Source: Coenobita brevimanus (Eukaryota; Arthropoda; Malacostraca; Decapoda; Coenobitidae). From it: DNA of 64,000 nt. Positions 42,443 to 53,879 of this stretch are shown here, piece after piece (position 1 is the first letter of the stretch; each line of letters starts with the position of its first letter). The notes under the pieces are model-generated. The model was not told where the DNA came from, did no database searches, and saw only the letters and a list, made by a program, of their open reading frames with translations. Location: the NCBI GenBank assembly GCA_032717465.1, contig JAVRFU010000134.1, forward strand, positions 1-64,000. Reading direction: 5' to 3'. A program made the translations under genes and the position numbers.

Positions 42443-43985
42443 CATTCTCGTTTGAGCAGCGGAAGGAGCAGCATATCCAGCTCTTTAACTCTACGGAGTT
42501 TACATCCCACGTTTCACTTTCGTCAACTCGATTCCTCACTTCCTGCCACCAGCAGCACCACACGACTGTGACTATACACTGTTGGGCAACTGACAGCTGT
42601 ATATCACAGTCAGGCGGGTTTTCCCGCCTTCCAAACACTCTCCTTTCTGTAACGTTCCCCCCCCACCGTCTCCCCCACACACACACATCCAATACACCAC
42701 ACTCTATCTCCCCGTCCTTTGCAATCCTTTGCCCACATCGCCGTAGGATTTCCTGCAACCCCATCACTGGCGAACCGAACCCCGCGGAAAGGCCGTTTAG
42801 GGCCGCCACAAGGGGGGCCACTAGGTTGGCTGGGGAGCCAGGGGGTTGCAGGAAGGCAAAACGCTGTTAGGGTTAGGTTCCCCTCAGGGGGCAATCAGCG
42901 TAGGTGCAAGGGTCCCTCCCCACGACGTCCTTTAGAGGACGGGGGAGGTAAAAACCCGGCGCCTAGGATCGCTGATATAGGTAGGCCTGGGCACTCCCTT
43001 TCTCTCTCCCCATCACTATGAAGAAAACGACCAACCAACCCAGAACCCCTCCCCAAGGACAAGGAGGAGGAGGAGGAACCATCCCCAAAACCAAGACAAC
43101 GAAGCCAAAACCAATACAATTGAAGACAGGCACAACAACCACAGGCAACATGACTAAACTAGCTGGCCTAAACAAAAGACCAAGAGACCCCAGCCCCAAG
43201 GAACACAGACCAGGAGCAAAAAAGCAAGTACCTGTGCAGCAGGACATCTCGCAGAAGAAAAACCCGCTGACTCCACCCACCGAAAATTCAAGTGAAATGG
43301 ACACCACTCCACCACCGCCAGAATCTGATCTTACAGAAGCAATCTCCACTTCACCCAGTGACACCAACGACACGGCCCAAGACTGCACAGCACAAATAGA
43401 TGAGCAAGAGGCAGACAACTCCAATACAGCACCAGATGAAGACGAAAACTTCACCGTCGTCACAAACAAGAAAAAGAACAACAAAAACCAGAAACGAAGC
43501 AATGACAGCAGCAATGACTCACTAACTCTGCCAGCCCCCTTAAATCGGGAAACGACACCCACCTGCAGCACGACCTCCAAACATCCAACCCAGAAGAACT
43601 CCAGCTGTCTCTGTAAAGACTGCCCCACGCCCCACTACAAACCTACCACCCTTCTTGATACCAAAGCAGGAGGCCTTCGCCACAACAATGGACCTAGTCA
43701 TGCAACTAGAAGAGGAACACCCCAACCTAAAATTCCACACCACAACGAGACGAGACTACAGTATGATCTTAACACCACACGACCAAGACACGTACGAGAC
43801 CCTGAAGTATTGCAAAACAGTAGCAGGCTACCCTGCAATCATAAAGGAATTAAACCCCGACCTCGCAACACGCAAAGTCATACTGATGGGCTACAACCAA
43901 TTCCAGCCACTAGAACCAATCCTAAAACACAGCCAGGTGGAAACAGCCACACGCTGCGAAACACGAGGGGAACCGACAAGACAAG
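42443..43985 (+). mobile_element. LINE family E, second copy, 3'-truncated
   Basis: It begins with CATTCTCGTT as the copy at 28760 does, carries the same 5' UTR (42443-42855), then a further 160-bp leader and ORF1. It is inserted in the protease region of the Gypsy element. It ends at about 43985 in ORF1 where an oppositely oriented LINE begins. ORF2 and the 3' end are absent, the reverse of normal LINE 5' truncation. Confidence 0.8.
43018..43985 (+). pseudogene. Family E ORF1, N-terminal part
   Basis: ATG 43018 starts a Lys/Pro/Thr-rich disordered region (KKTTNQPRTPPQGQGGGGG onward), an acidic region, then FTVVTNKKKNNKNQKRS. A frameshift near 43640 moves into a folded stretch (MDLVMQLEEEHPNLKF, YETLKYCKTVAGYPAIIKEL, KVILMGYN) that fits the RRM-like domain of Jockey-group ORF1. 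It stops before any zinc knuckle because of the junction at about 43985. Confidence 0.7.
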
Positions 43986-44853
43986 TCGCTTTCTCAGTGC
44001 AGACCTCTTTCCCCTCCTTCCACTTGGGACAAACCCTCGAGGAAGTGGAGTGAGCATCCTGGCAGTGAAAGCAGCACTCAGTCTCGGATGTACAGTTGTC
44101 AGCAGAGTGACTTACAGCCGCACACTTGCCACACACGATGTTGGAAGCCCGACAAGCCTTTTCATGATGTCCATAGAGCTGACATTTTGAACAACGAAGG
44201 GGATTCGGGATGTACAGTCTTACATTTACAATTTCATATCCTACTTTGACATTTGTAGGTAGAAAAACTTTGCCAAAAGTGAGGACAACAGTGGCTGTCT
44301 TCATCCTTACGCCTTCCTGATAACGAGTGATGAATCTGGCATCAATTACATCCTGCTGAGCAAGTTCCTGTATGATCTCTTCCTCACTCATCACCATGAG
44401 ATCCCTGCAAGTGATAACACCCTTGCAGGAATTCATGGATGTTGGGATCTTGGCTTCGATATCATGACAGTGAAACTTGCGCAGCTTTAGCAAGTCTTTA
44501 ACCTGAGCTGAGTTGAATGTCTTTACTAGGAGGTCCCCATTTCCAAGTGTTTTTACTTGTTCCACCTCTCCCGCACAGTGGTCAATCACCTTCTTGACAA
44601 TGAAGGGATTGAGTCTGGACAGGGGAGTGGAACCTAGTGCATGAAGCGTTACGAAGGTCGCGTTATTTACAGGTATGTCAAGCGGGGAACGAGTCTGGCG
44701 TCCGTCAGTCTGGGGCCGGTCAGTCACGGTAGGGATGTCGTCAGGACTACCTCCCTCCCTGAAGGGGGGGAAGGCAGTAGGGGCGTCCGTCATAGCTACC
44801 ACTTCCCCCGTGAAGGGGAAGTGGGAAGAGAGAGAAAAACGACCAAAGGGCAA
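43985..44853 (-). pseudogene. Family G ORF1: gag-like zinc-knuckle protein, truncated
   Basis: A 290-codon open frame. The N-terminal part is polar; an RRM-like stretch follows (NPFIVKKVIDHCAGEVEQV, GDLLVKTFNSAQVKDLL). Three knuckles come next: CSKCQLYGHHEKAC, CGKCAAVSHSADNC, CFHCQDAHSTSSRVC. The frame is undamaged up to the junction. This is the usual layout of Jockey-group ORF1 RNA-binding proteins. Confidence 0.8.
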
Positions 44854-44960
44854 AGTACCTGGGGAAGACCCACCTAGGCTGAGATTACCCTCTCAACCCA
44901 CTGTCGGGAGGACGCGCCTGTGTGTGACTCACACCCCAGAGCGATCAGTGGGGGGTACAC
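43985..44960 (-). mobile_element. LINE family G, 5' part only, antisense
   Basis: 5' leader (about 44854-44960) and most of ORF1 of another Jockey-group LINE. It is cut at about 43985, where it meets the family E copy tail to tail. ORF2 and the 3' end are missing. Confidence 0.7.
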
Positions 44961-45169
44961 TCCAGAGGTGAGTAAGCAAAGGCAATCTCAGTAATTAGAT
45001 ATAGACACCTACTATATCTACTAAGGCCAGGGAGGAAAATGAGGTCTAGCTAACCTAACTTTATTGAAAAACGCCCTAGTGGCGAGTAAAAGGAAAAAGC
45101 TAACGCCGGTGAGGCAACCCTGCAGCTAGAGGAGAGCTCAGAAACACGTCTTCCTTCTCCACGACTATT
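44961..45169. other. Spacer, nothing recognised
   Basis: No ORF, repeat or RNA feature could be supported here. Confidence 0.4.
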
Positions 45170-45490
45170 CATCAAAGTCCAGGAAGCAGCAAAGACAGCA
45201 ACAATATTAATACTCGAAGGAAGGCCAAAAGCAGAGTACAGGAACCAGTTTATGTCAACGTTTCGCCCACAAAGCTTCTTCAGGAACATCATTACTGGAC
45301 AACACTCCACTCCTTAAACAGACCCAAGCCTGACTGGTAGTGCAGGATTGTGTACTTGTGTTCTGGTCACCATTCAGGCTTAGGTCAATTTAAATAGTGA
45401 AGCACTGTCTACTGGTGTTGTTCCTGAAGAAGTCTTGGGGCAGAATGTTGCAAGTGGGATTCTGTACTCTGCTTTTGGTCTTTCTCTATA
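45170..45490. other. Inverted pair of Penelope-like termini with hammerhead-like motifs
   Basis: On the minus strand near 45300-45240 the order is GTTCCTGAAGAAGC, a short loop, GGGCGAAACGTT, a spacer and GTACTCTGCTTTTGG. On the plus strand at about 45417-45480 the same order recurs (GTTCCTGAAGAAGTC ... GTACTCTGCTTTTGG), with the GAAA box decayed. CTGAAGA and GAAA fit the hammerhead core CUGANGA...GAAA found in terminal repeats of Penelope-like elements. No Penelope RT or GIY-YIG ORF is seen. The identification is tentative. Confidence 0.4.
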
Positions 45491-45671
45491 TACAGCAGCG
45501 AATACACCATAATTTTACTGTTTATCTTCCTTATGAAAGCTTACCCAGAATCCAGCTAAATGAAACGAGTATTTCCCCATCCAATTTTTATCCCATACTT
45601 CACACTCGGGACGATTTGCATCAGTATATGACCGATTCCCGCCTCAGTGTTACGAGTCCTTTGACGGAAGG

Positions 45672-46006
45672 TAATCGAATATTGTTTTTGCTGGGTTTTA
45701 TGGGCCGGCTAAATGCCTCACACATAGTAAAGCCTCTAGTCATACAAGCCTCCGCACGCAACATACTGGTGAAGCACAAATGGTGATGGGTTTCTGTAGT
45801 GAGAATGACGCCAGATCCAATATTAACCCTCTGCAGTTCGGGACAGCTCTAGTATTACGCAAGTCTAATTGAATGTTGTTTTTGCTCAGTTACAGTATAT
45901 GGACCAGGTTAATGTCTCTCACATTGGGAAGCCTTAAGTCTTACAAGGTTAGGCACGCAACACAGAAGCACAAATGGTGATGGGTGTCTGTAGTGAGAGT
46001 GATACG
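45672..46006. repeat. Diverged direct duplication of about 140 bp
   Basis: 45672-45810 and 45868-46006 align colinearly: AAT(C/T)GAAT, TTGTTTTTGCT, CTCACA, AAGCCT, GCACGCAACA and AAGCACAAATGGTGATGGG. The rest of 45491-46297 shows no gene; a 129-codon reading at 45397-45786 has no recognisable homology. Confidence 0.75.
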
Positions 46007-47173
46007 TAAATGTGTTATAATGATTCATCCCGTCAGTCTGCAATATGAACCGACAGGGTGATCACATATGCAAGTATGTCCGTGAGCAAAAAGCCTCCAA
46101 CACCTATCTGCCAGTTGAGGCAATGGAAGGGTGCCACATGAACTAGTTTCTTGTGATAGCAATATGAAACACACAAGAGAAAGGTATCAGAAGGAACGAT
46201 ACTCTCATTTGACAAGAGTGAGAAATACGGAAAGTAGGACGCAAGGCTGGCAGAGAATTTTGACTCCACATGACAATACTTAATATCAGGATTCTCTTTA
46301 AATGGCCGCCTTGGTTTGAGTTACCCTAAAAACAGATCACGAGACAAAAACGCTTTCACTGAGCGACCGTGGATCTCCAGCTGAAAGTATATTGATGGTT
46401 AAATAGTAGTGATATGTACGTTGGTCTGCTGTAACATCACATATTAGTTCTGTAGTGTGTTTTTATGAGCAAAGTGCAAACACCAGTAGATTACATGACC
46501 TCCCCCCCTTTCCTTGCGCGCGCACCCCCCCCTACACACATCTACACGCAAGCTAATCAGTTTCCACGTCTTAAAGTTGTACAAACCTACCTACGTGCAA
46601 GATATACAAGGAAAGTTATTACGAAAATGGTTATGGTCATCATCTTGCTCGTTCATTGGCGAGTTTCCTTAATTGGCCTCTGTGTGTGGTTTATGGCTTC
46701 TCTCTAGACTTGAAGGACTTGTATCTCAGTACTTGAAGCTTATTGATTCCTTGTTTTTTATACTGTGATAATTATAGGTCTTTCACAATAACCTGGCCCA
46801 TTATTTTCGTCCTTCATACATATATCTCCTGGTTCATTTTCTCGTCCTTCATACATACATCTGCCACCCATTTCTGTATTACCTTCACCTTCACTTGGTA
46901 GATTTTTGTCCTGTATACCTACTTCGACCATCCATTTCTACTGTACACTCACTTTAAGCTGGTCCAAATTTACGTCTTCCATACAAACTTCACTTATCAA
47001 TCATTCAGTCAGTCAGACAATCAATCTAACTGTCTACCTGTCTGTCACCAGATGCCTTAATCCCGTCAGGGGTGACCACAAATGAATCACCTCCATGTCA
47101 CCCTTTCCTCCTCCATATGGCGACCTTCTCTGCAACTCACGCCCCCTTTTCTCACCTCAACCCTTCCTCTCTA

Positions 47174-47340
47174 ACTTCACTCCCCTCCACAGTTTCTCGT
47201 ATTGAAATAGATAATTTTCTGACCTGAAGTTTCCTTGTCTTGCTTCACTCCTATCCAAAGGCCTCTCGTATTGAACTAGTAATCCTCTCATCTCAAGCCC
47301 TCTCCTACTTCTCTCGTCTCCAAAGTCTCTCATATTAAAG
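47174..47340. repeat. 65-69-bp triplication inside the array unit
   Basis: Three degenerate copies start at about 47174, 47243 and 47308. Each has CTTC(A/T)CTC, TCCA(A/C)AG and TCTC(G/A)TATT(G/A)AA in the same order. They are present at the equivalent place in every unit. Confidence 0.75.
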
Positions 47341-48051
47341 GCGATACACTTTCTTAGTATTCTGGTCCACCTCGGTCTCTTAAATTGGTCTCGGGTCCTC
47401 AAGGCACAATCAAAAGCTGTAGGTGTTTCGTCTGGGCAATAAAACGATTTCTTTGAGACTTCCCTTCCAGTTTATTGGCTGTAAAATCTACCGTTCTTGA
47501 GTTTTCGGTGATACAATACATTTTGTGTTCTGGCATGACATATAAGTTAATTGTGCATCTTTTTTTTTCTTTTGAGAGAGAGAGTGGGTGAGTGAGTGTG
47601 TGCGTGCGTGCGTCCTTTACCGCAGCATTTTGTAAGTAGAAAATGGAAAACTTTGACCAGTTCCCTTTCGCTACCTCAGTCCATGTAATAAGGTGCTGGA
47701 ATTTCCTATCAGCAAAAGGCATGGTATCACTTTTCTCTCATGTCATCTCAGTTTATATTTTTATTTTTATATTTTCCTTTTCCCTACTTTCATTTATTCT
47801 TTCCCCCATTTATATCCTCCACACTCCTACCTTCATTAATTCTTTTCCTCATTGTAATTTCCCTTATCATGCAAATCACTTAGGATCCTCGCAAGCCTGT
47901 ACTTAGAGCCGGTAGCATCAGTGGTTATAATCATTCCAAGCAGGAAAATTGTACACTTGATATACACAGCCTCTTCGACTTAAGGTCCTCCTCATTGTAA
48001 AGGGTGAGGCATAAGTCTGTAGGCATATGGAAAGGACACATCTGAGGTTAT

Positions 48052-48053
<2 letters not shown>

Positions 48054-48104
<51 letters not shown>
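48054..48104. repeat. (GT)n microsatellite of the array unit
   Basis: Length varies between units: about 51 bp here, 61 bp at 51830-51890, 57 bp at 55636-55692, 40 bp at 59427-59466 and 56 bp at 63215-63270. Confidence 0.9.
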
Positions 48105-48105
<1 letters not shown>

Positions 48106-48226
48106 CTTTATCGTGTTCGTGTTCTTGAGGCAGTTCTGCTTCATCACCAAACTAGATAACAAAACTCTTCCACACACTCAAAAGACTCACCAGAAAGTTC
48201 AGTCCGTTCACGCCTCACAATTTCCA

Positions 48227-48263
48227 CATAATAATAATGATAATAATAATCATCATCATCATT

Positions 48264-48297
<34 letters not shown>
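48227..48297. repeat. (AAT)n/(ATC)n trinucleotide array of the unit
   Basis: ATA/AAT triplets pass into a run of ATC triplets. It is repeated in units 2-4 and absent from the truncated unit 5. Confidence 0.9.
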
Positions 48298-48527
48298 CCT
48301 CCTTTACCACCCTACGGCAGGGTGAGAAGTAGCAACGTCCAGACAACCTAAGTTTGCCCAGTTCAATGGACCACGCTTCCATTCACTCATTAGTCAAGCC
48401 CCCGGAATCCTGGCTCCATCAGATAAACCAAAAAAACTTTCACCACGTTCTGTAGCTTCTCTTATACCTATCTGATACAGTCAATTAGAACGCTGTCACG
48501 TTAAAATGGGGTGCCAAATTCCTGGTT

Positions 48528-48971
48528 ATGCACTTCTCACAACATTCATCCAGCCAGGCTCACCGACTTCCATACCTCTCATCCCAGCACACTCATCCAC
48601 CATATCTCTCCACCTTCTCCTTGGCCTACCTCTCCTCCTCCCTCCTTCAAATTAGCTCAGATATACCTTTTCCACCACTCTATTGTTATCCATTCTCTCC
48701 ACATGACCATACCATCTCAGTACACTCTCTTCGATTCTGGTGTCCACCGACTTCCTCACTCCACATCTTCCGCGAATCGTTATTTCGTATCCTATCCACT
48801 CTCTGTACTCCACATACATTCCTCAGCAGTCCCATCTCCACTGCTCTCACTCTTGACTTTTCATTTTCATGCCACACCATGCATCATCAGCATACAACAA
48901 ATTTGAGATATTCCATCCATCACCATTCATTACCAACGCCATCCTTGTCCCCATTACTCGTGTTTTCACTT

Positions 48972-48975
<4 letters not shown>
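48528..48975 (-). pseudogene. RTE-like LINE ORF2 relic in array unit 1
   Basis: Minus-strand readings in several frames give GWNISNLLYADDA (RT box), KSRVRAVEMGLLRNVCGVQ, RWYGHVERMDNNRV and RGRPRRRWRDMVDECAG, ending at a stop near 48528. This is the RT box to C terminus of an RTE-type LINE with the thumb deleted and several frameshifts. Equivalent relics lie in units 2, 3 and 4 (about 52312, 56114 and 59887 onward). Confidence 0.8.

Positions 48976-49022
<47 letters not shown>
48975..49022. repeat. (CA)n microsatellite of the array unit
   Basis: Length varies between units: about 48 bp here, about 65 bp at 52763-52827, about 56 bp at 56563-56618 and about 68 bp at 60337-60404. Confidence 0.9.
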
Positions 49023-49023
<1 letters not shown>

Positions 49024-49104
49024 GTACAGGGAACCTCTACAAATGGTAAGAAGCAGACAAGAAACATTCAGATATTATGGATCTACAGTAAGAAGTGTGA
49101 ACGT

Positions 49105-49232
49105 CGGGGGTAGGGTTGCGAGAGGCAGACCGAAAAGACCTGAGACGAGGTCATAGAGTGTGACCTCAGGGATAAGGGACTGAATAGGGAGGCTGCCAGA
49201 GATCAAGCAGCGTGGAGAGCCATCATGTGACT
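49105..49232 (+). pseudogene. Second RTE-type LINE C-terminal relic in the array unit
   Basis: A plus-strand reading RGRPK, then an in-frame stop where Trp is usual, DEVIECDLRDKGLNREAARD and QAAWRAIM fits the last 40 residues of another RTE-type ORF2. The A-run before the stop differs between units (4 A in unit 1, 5 A in units 2 and 3, AAAT in unit 4). Confidence 0.7.
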
Positions 49233-49904
49233 AAGACCGACGCATGAAGCTTATTGGAGCTTTTATAAAAGATACGATACGATCACAGTACAAAGCAACT
49301 GATTAAGCAGCCAATAACTTAGTGTAGAATCCGAATGCAGTATAGATATCGCTGGGAAATAAGCCAGGAAAGATGTGATAAACTATAGATTAGGTGGAAG
49401 GTATGGAAATCACAGTCCACTGAGTGTCCACATATAGAGCCACATGGAAATTTATATTAGACCACCGCCATTAAGAAATAAAGGTACCTTTTAACATGAG
49501 GCAACGTAAGAACAAGAGAGAGAGAGAGAGAGAGAAAATAAAAACGAAACGACAATGGACGGTATAAAGATTCGTCGAAGTTACATAAGGGTCCCCTACA
49601 TTATGTGGGAATTTTCTTTATTGCAAGCCCCGCCCCCAATGCGGCGTCAACCTGTCTGCCTCAACCCATTTAAAACCCCCATGCCCAGTCAGCGACCCTC
49701 AGTGTCGCTCTTGGTGTGGTGGGGTGTATACCTGCTTCGCTTAGCTCATGGCGCCAAGCCGTCTACCTCTACTTTCACGGCTCGCCGCCATACCAACGGT
49801 TACCGCCTTAGTTACCCCAATGGTAGGTGGTAGTGTTGACGTGTGTCGCCCAGCTCCGCGGTGCCGCGCTGTCTGGTTATCCACAGCGTACTAATGCACA
49901 CCAG

Positions 49905-49990
49905 TCTCGCACTGACAAATGAGGAAGTGAAGGAGCGTTGTGGTGTGGATATGGATGTGACAGAAAGCGTTAGGAGAAATACACAGTTGG
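49905..49990 (+). pseudogene. Third LINE fragment in the array unit
   Basis: LTNEEVKERCGVDMDVTESV followed by RRNT matches the C-terminal region of the RTE-like element at about 30290-30362 (LTNEEVEERCGVDVDVVEKI, RRNT). It leads into unrelated sequence just before the unit boundary. Confidence 0.75.
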
Positions 49991-50070
49991 GGTGTGAGCT
50001 AGAGGGGAGGGCATTGAAGTGGGAGGGGGGAGGGCACCACTGCTTACCAGATGGAAGCGTCGGTGTAGTG

Positions 50071-51827
50071 TTAAATGGCCGCCTTGGTTTGAGTTACCCT
50101 AAAAACAGATCACGAGACAAAAACGCTTTCACTGAGCGACCGTGGATCTCCAGCTGAAAGTATATTGATGGTTAAATAGTAGTGATATGTACGTTGGTCT
50201 GCTGTAACATCACATATTAGTTCTGTAGTGTGTTTTTATGAGCAAAGTGCAAACACCAGTAGATTACATGACCTCCCCCCCTTTCCTTGCGCGCGCACCC
50301 CCCCCCTACACACATCTACACGCAAGCTAATCAGTTTCCACATCTTAAAGTTGTACAAACCTACCTACGTGCAAGATATACAAGGAAAGTTATTACGAAA
50401 ATGGTTATGGTCATCATCTTGCTCGTTCATTGGCGAGTTTCCTTAATTGGTCTCTGTGTGTGGTTTATGGCTTCTCTCTAGACTTGAAGGACTTGTATCT
50501 CAGTACTTGAAGCTTATTGATTCCTTGTTTTTTATACTGTGATAATTATAGGTCTTTCACAATAACCTGGCCCATTATTTTCGTCCTTCATACATATATC
50601 TCCTGGTCCATTTTCTCGTCCTTCATACATACATCTGCCACCCATTTCTGTATTACCTTCACCTTCACTTGGTAGATTTTTGTCCTGTATACCTACTTCG
50701 ACCATCCATTTCTACTGTACACTCACTTTAAGCTGGTCCAAATTTACGTCTTCCATACAAACTTCACTTATCAATCATTCAGTCAGTCAGACAATCAATC
50801 TAACTGTCTACCTGTCTGTCACCAGATGCCTTAATCCCGTCAGGGGTGACCACAAATGAATCACCTCCATGTCACCCTTTCCTCCTCCATATGGCGACCT
50901 TCTCTGCAACTCACGCCCCCTTTTCTCACCTCAACCCTTCCTCTCTAACTTCACTCCCCTCCACAGTTTCTCGTATTGAAATAGATAATTTTCTGACCTG
51001 AAGTTTCCTTGTCTTGCTTCACTCCTATCCAAAGGCCTCTCGTATTGAAATAGTAATCCTCTCATCTCAAGCCCTCTCCTACTTCTCTCGTCTCCAAAGT
51101 CTCTCATATTAAAGGCGATACACTTTCTTAGTATTCTGGTCCACCTCGGTCTCTTAAATTGGTCTCGGGTCCTCAAGGCACAATCAAAAGCTGTAGGTGT
51201 TTCGTCTGGGCAATAAAACGATTTCTTTGAGACTTCCCTTCCAGTTTATTGGCTGTAAAATCTACCGTTCTTGAGTTTTCGGTGATACAATACATTTTGT
51301 GTTCTGGCATGACATATAAGTTAATTGTGCATCTTTTTTTTTCTTTTGAGAGAGAGAGAGTGGGTGAGTGAGTGTGTGCGTGCGTGCGTCCTTTACCGCA
51401 GCATTTTGTAAGTAGAAAATGGAAAACTTTGACCAGTTCCCTTTCGCTACCTCAGTCCATGTAATAAGGTGCTGGAATTTCCTATCAGCAAAAGGCATGG
51501 TATCACTTTTCTCTCATGTCATCTCAGTTTATATTTTTATTTTTATATTTTCCTTTTCCCTACTTTCATTTATTCTTTCCCCCATTTATATCCTCCACAC
51601 TCCTACCTTCATTAATTCTTTTCCTCATTGTAATTTCCCTTATCATGCAAATCACTTAGGATCCTCGCAAGCCTGTACTTAGAGCCGGTAGCATCAGTGG
51701 TTATAATCATTCCAAGCAGGAAAATTGTACACTTGAAATACACAGCCTCTTCGACTTAAGGTCCTCCTCATTATAAAGGGTGAGGCATAAGTCTGTAGGC
51801 ATATGGAAAGGACACATCTGAGGTTAT

Positions 51828-51891
<64 letters not shown>

Positions 51892-52049
51892 CTTTATCGT
51901 GTTCGTGTTCTTGAGGCAGTTCTGCTTCATCACCAAACTAGATAACAAAACTCTTCCACACACTCAAAAGACTCACCAGAAAGTTCAGTCCGTTCACGCC
52001 TCACAATTTCCACATAATAATAATGATAATAATAATCATCATCATCATT

Positions 52050-52083
<34 letters not shown>

Positions 52084-52758
52084 CCTCCTTTACCACCCTA
52101 CGGCAGGGTGAGAAGTAGCAACGTCCAGACAACCTAAGTTTGCCCAGTTCAATGGACCACGCTTCCATTCACTCATTAGTCAAGCCCCCGGAATCCTGGC
52201 TCCATCAGATAAACCAAAAAAACTTTCACCACGTTCTGTAGCTTCTCATATACCTATCTGATACAGTCAATTAGAACGCTGTCACGTTAAAATGGGGTGC
52301 CAAATTCCTGGTTATGCACTTCTCACAACATTCATCCAGCCAGGCTCACCGACTTCCATACCTCTCATCCCAGCACACTCATCCACCATATCTCTCCACC
52401 TTCTCCTTGGCCTACCTCTCCTCCTCCCTCCTTCAAATTAGCTCAGATATACCTTTTTCCACCACTCTATTGTTATCCATTCTCTCCACATGACCATACC
52501 ATCTCAGTACACTCTCTTCGATTCTGGTGTCCACCGACTTCCTCACTCCACATCTTCCGCGAATCGTTATTTCGTATCCTATCCACTCTCTGTACTCCAC
52601 ATACATTCCTCAGCAGTCCCATCTCCACTGCTCTCACTCTTGACTTTTCATTTTCATGCCACACCATGCATCATCAGCATACAACAAATTTGAGATATTC
52701 CATCCATCACCATTCATTACCAACGCCATCCTTGTCCCCATTACTCGTGTTTTCACTT

Positions 52759-52828
<70 letters not shown>

Positions 52829-53879
52829 GTACAGGGAACCTCTACAAATGGTAAGAAGCAGACAAGAAACATTCAGATATTATGGATCTACAGTAAGAAG
52901 TGTGAACGTCGGGGGTAGGGTTGCGAGAGGCAGACCGAAAAAGACCTGAGACGAGGTCATAGAGTGTGACCTCAGGGATAAGGGACTGAATAGGGAGGCT
53001 GCCAGAGATCAAGCAGCGTGGAGAGCCATCATGTGACTAAGACCGACGCATGAAGCTTATTGGAGCTTTTATAAAAGATACGATACGATCACAGTACAAA
53101 GCAACTGATTAAGCAGCCAATAACTTAGTGTAGAATCCGAATGCAGTATAGATATCGCTGGGAAATAAGCCAGGAAAGATGTGATAAACTATAGATTAGG
53201 TGGAAGGTATGGAAATCACAGTCCACTGAGTGTCCACATATACAGTAGAGCCACTTGGAAATTTATATTAGACCACCGCCATTAAGAAATAAAGGTACCT
53301 TTTAACATGAGGCAACGTAAGAACAAGAGAGAGAGAGAGAGAGAAAATAAAAACGAAACGACAATGGACGGTATAAAGATTCGTCGAAGTTACGTAAGGG
53401 TCCCCTACATTATGTGGGAATTTTCTTTATTGCAAGCCCCGCCCCCAATGCGGCGTCTACCTGTCTGCCTCTACCCATTTAAAACCCCTATGCCCAGTCA
53501 GCGACCCTCAGTGTCGCTCTTGGTGTGGTGGGGTGTATACCTGCTTCGCTTAGCTCATGGCGCCAAGCCGTCTACCTCTACTTTCACGGCTCGCCGCCAT
53601 ACCAACGGTTACCGCCTTAGTTACCCCAATGGTAGGTGGTAGTGTTGACGTGTGTCGCCCAGCTCCGCGGTGCCGCTCTGTCTGGTTATCCACAGCGTAC
53701 TAATGCACACCAGTCTCGCACTGACAAATGAGGAAGTGAAGGAGCGTTGTGGTGTGGATATGGATGTGACAGAAAGCGTTAGGAGAAATACACAGTTGGG
53801 GTGTGAGCTAGAGGGGAGGGCATTGAAGTGGGAGGGGGGAGGGCACCACTGCTTACCAGATGGAAGCGTCGGTGTAGTG
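50071..53879. repeat. Array unit 2 (B type), 3809 bp
   Basis: B-type bases: C at 50608, ACAGTAGAGCCACTT near 53240, five T in the CCTTTTTCC run near 52453, ATTATAAAGGG near 51770. Confidence 0.9.

Larger units (their letters stand above)
46298..50070. repeat. Array unit 1 (A type), 3773 bp
   Basis: The reference unit for the sub-features listed. A-type diagnostic bases include T at 46834. The 87-codon reading at 47643-47906 is present in all five units, but it is membrane-like low-complexity sequence with no homology recognised. Confidence 0.9.

Noticed and set aside
42868..42880. TTAGGGTTAGG resembling telomere repeat
   Set aside because: Fewer than two units, inside the LINE leader between UTR and ORF1; chance is sufficient.
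47643..47906. 87-codon ORF conserved in all five array units, membrane-like
   Set aside because: Conservation follows from recent tandem copying; codon pattern and composition are low-complexity, with no homology or start context.
48059..48325. His/Asn-rich ORF after the GT array in each unit
   Set aside because: It is a translation of GT and ATC microsatellites.
49555..49833. 92-111-codon ORF repeated in units 1-4
   Set aside because: No recognisable domain; present only because the units are copies, and the longer versions start inside a GA repeat.
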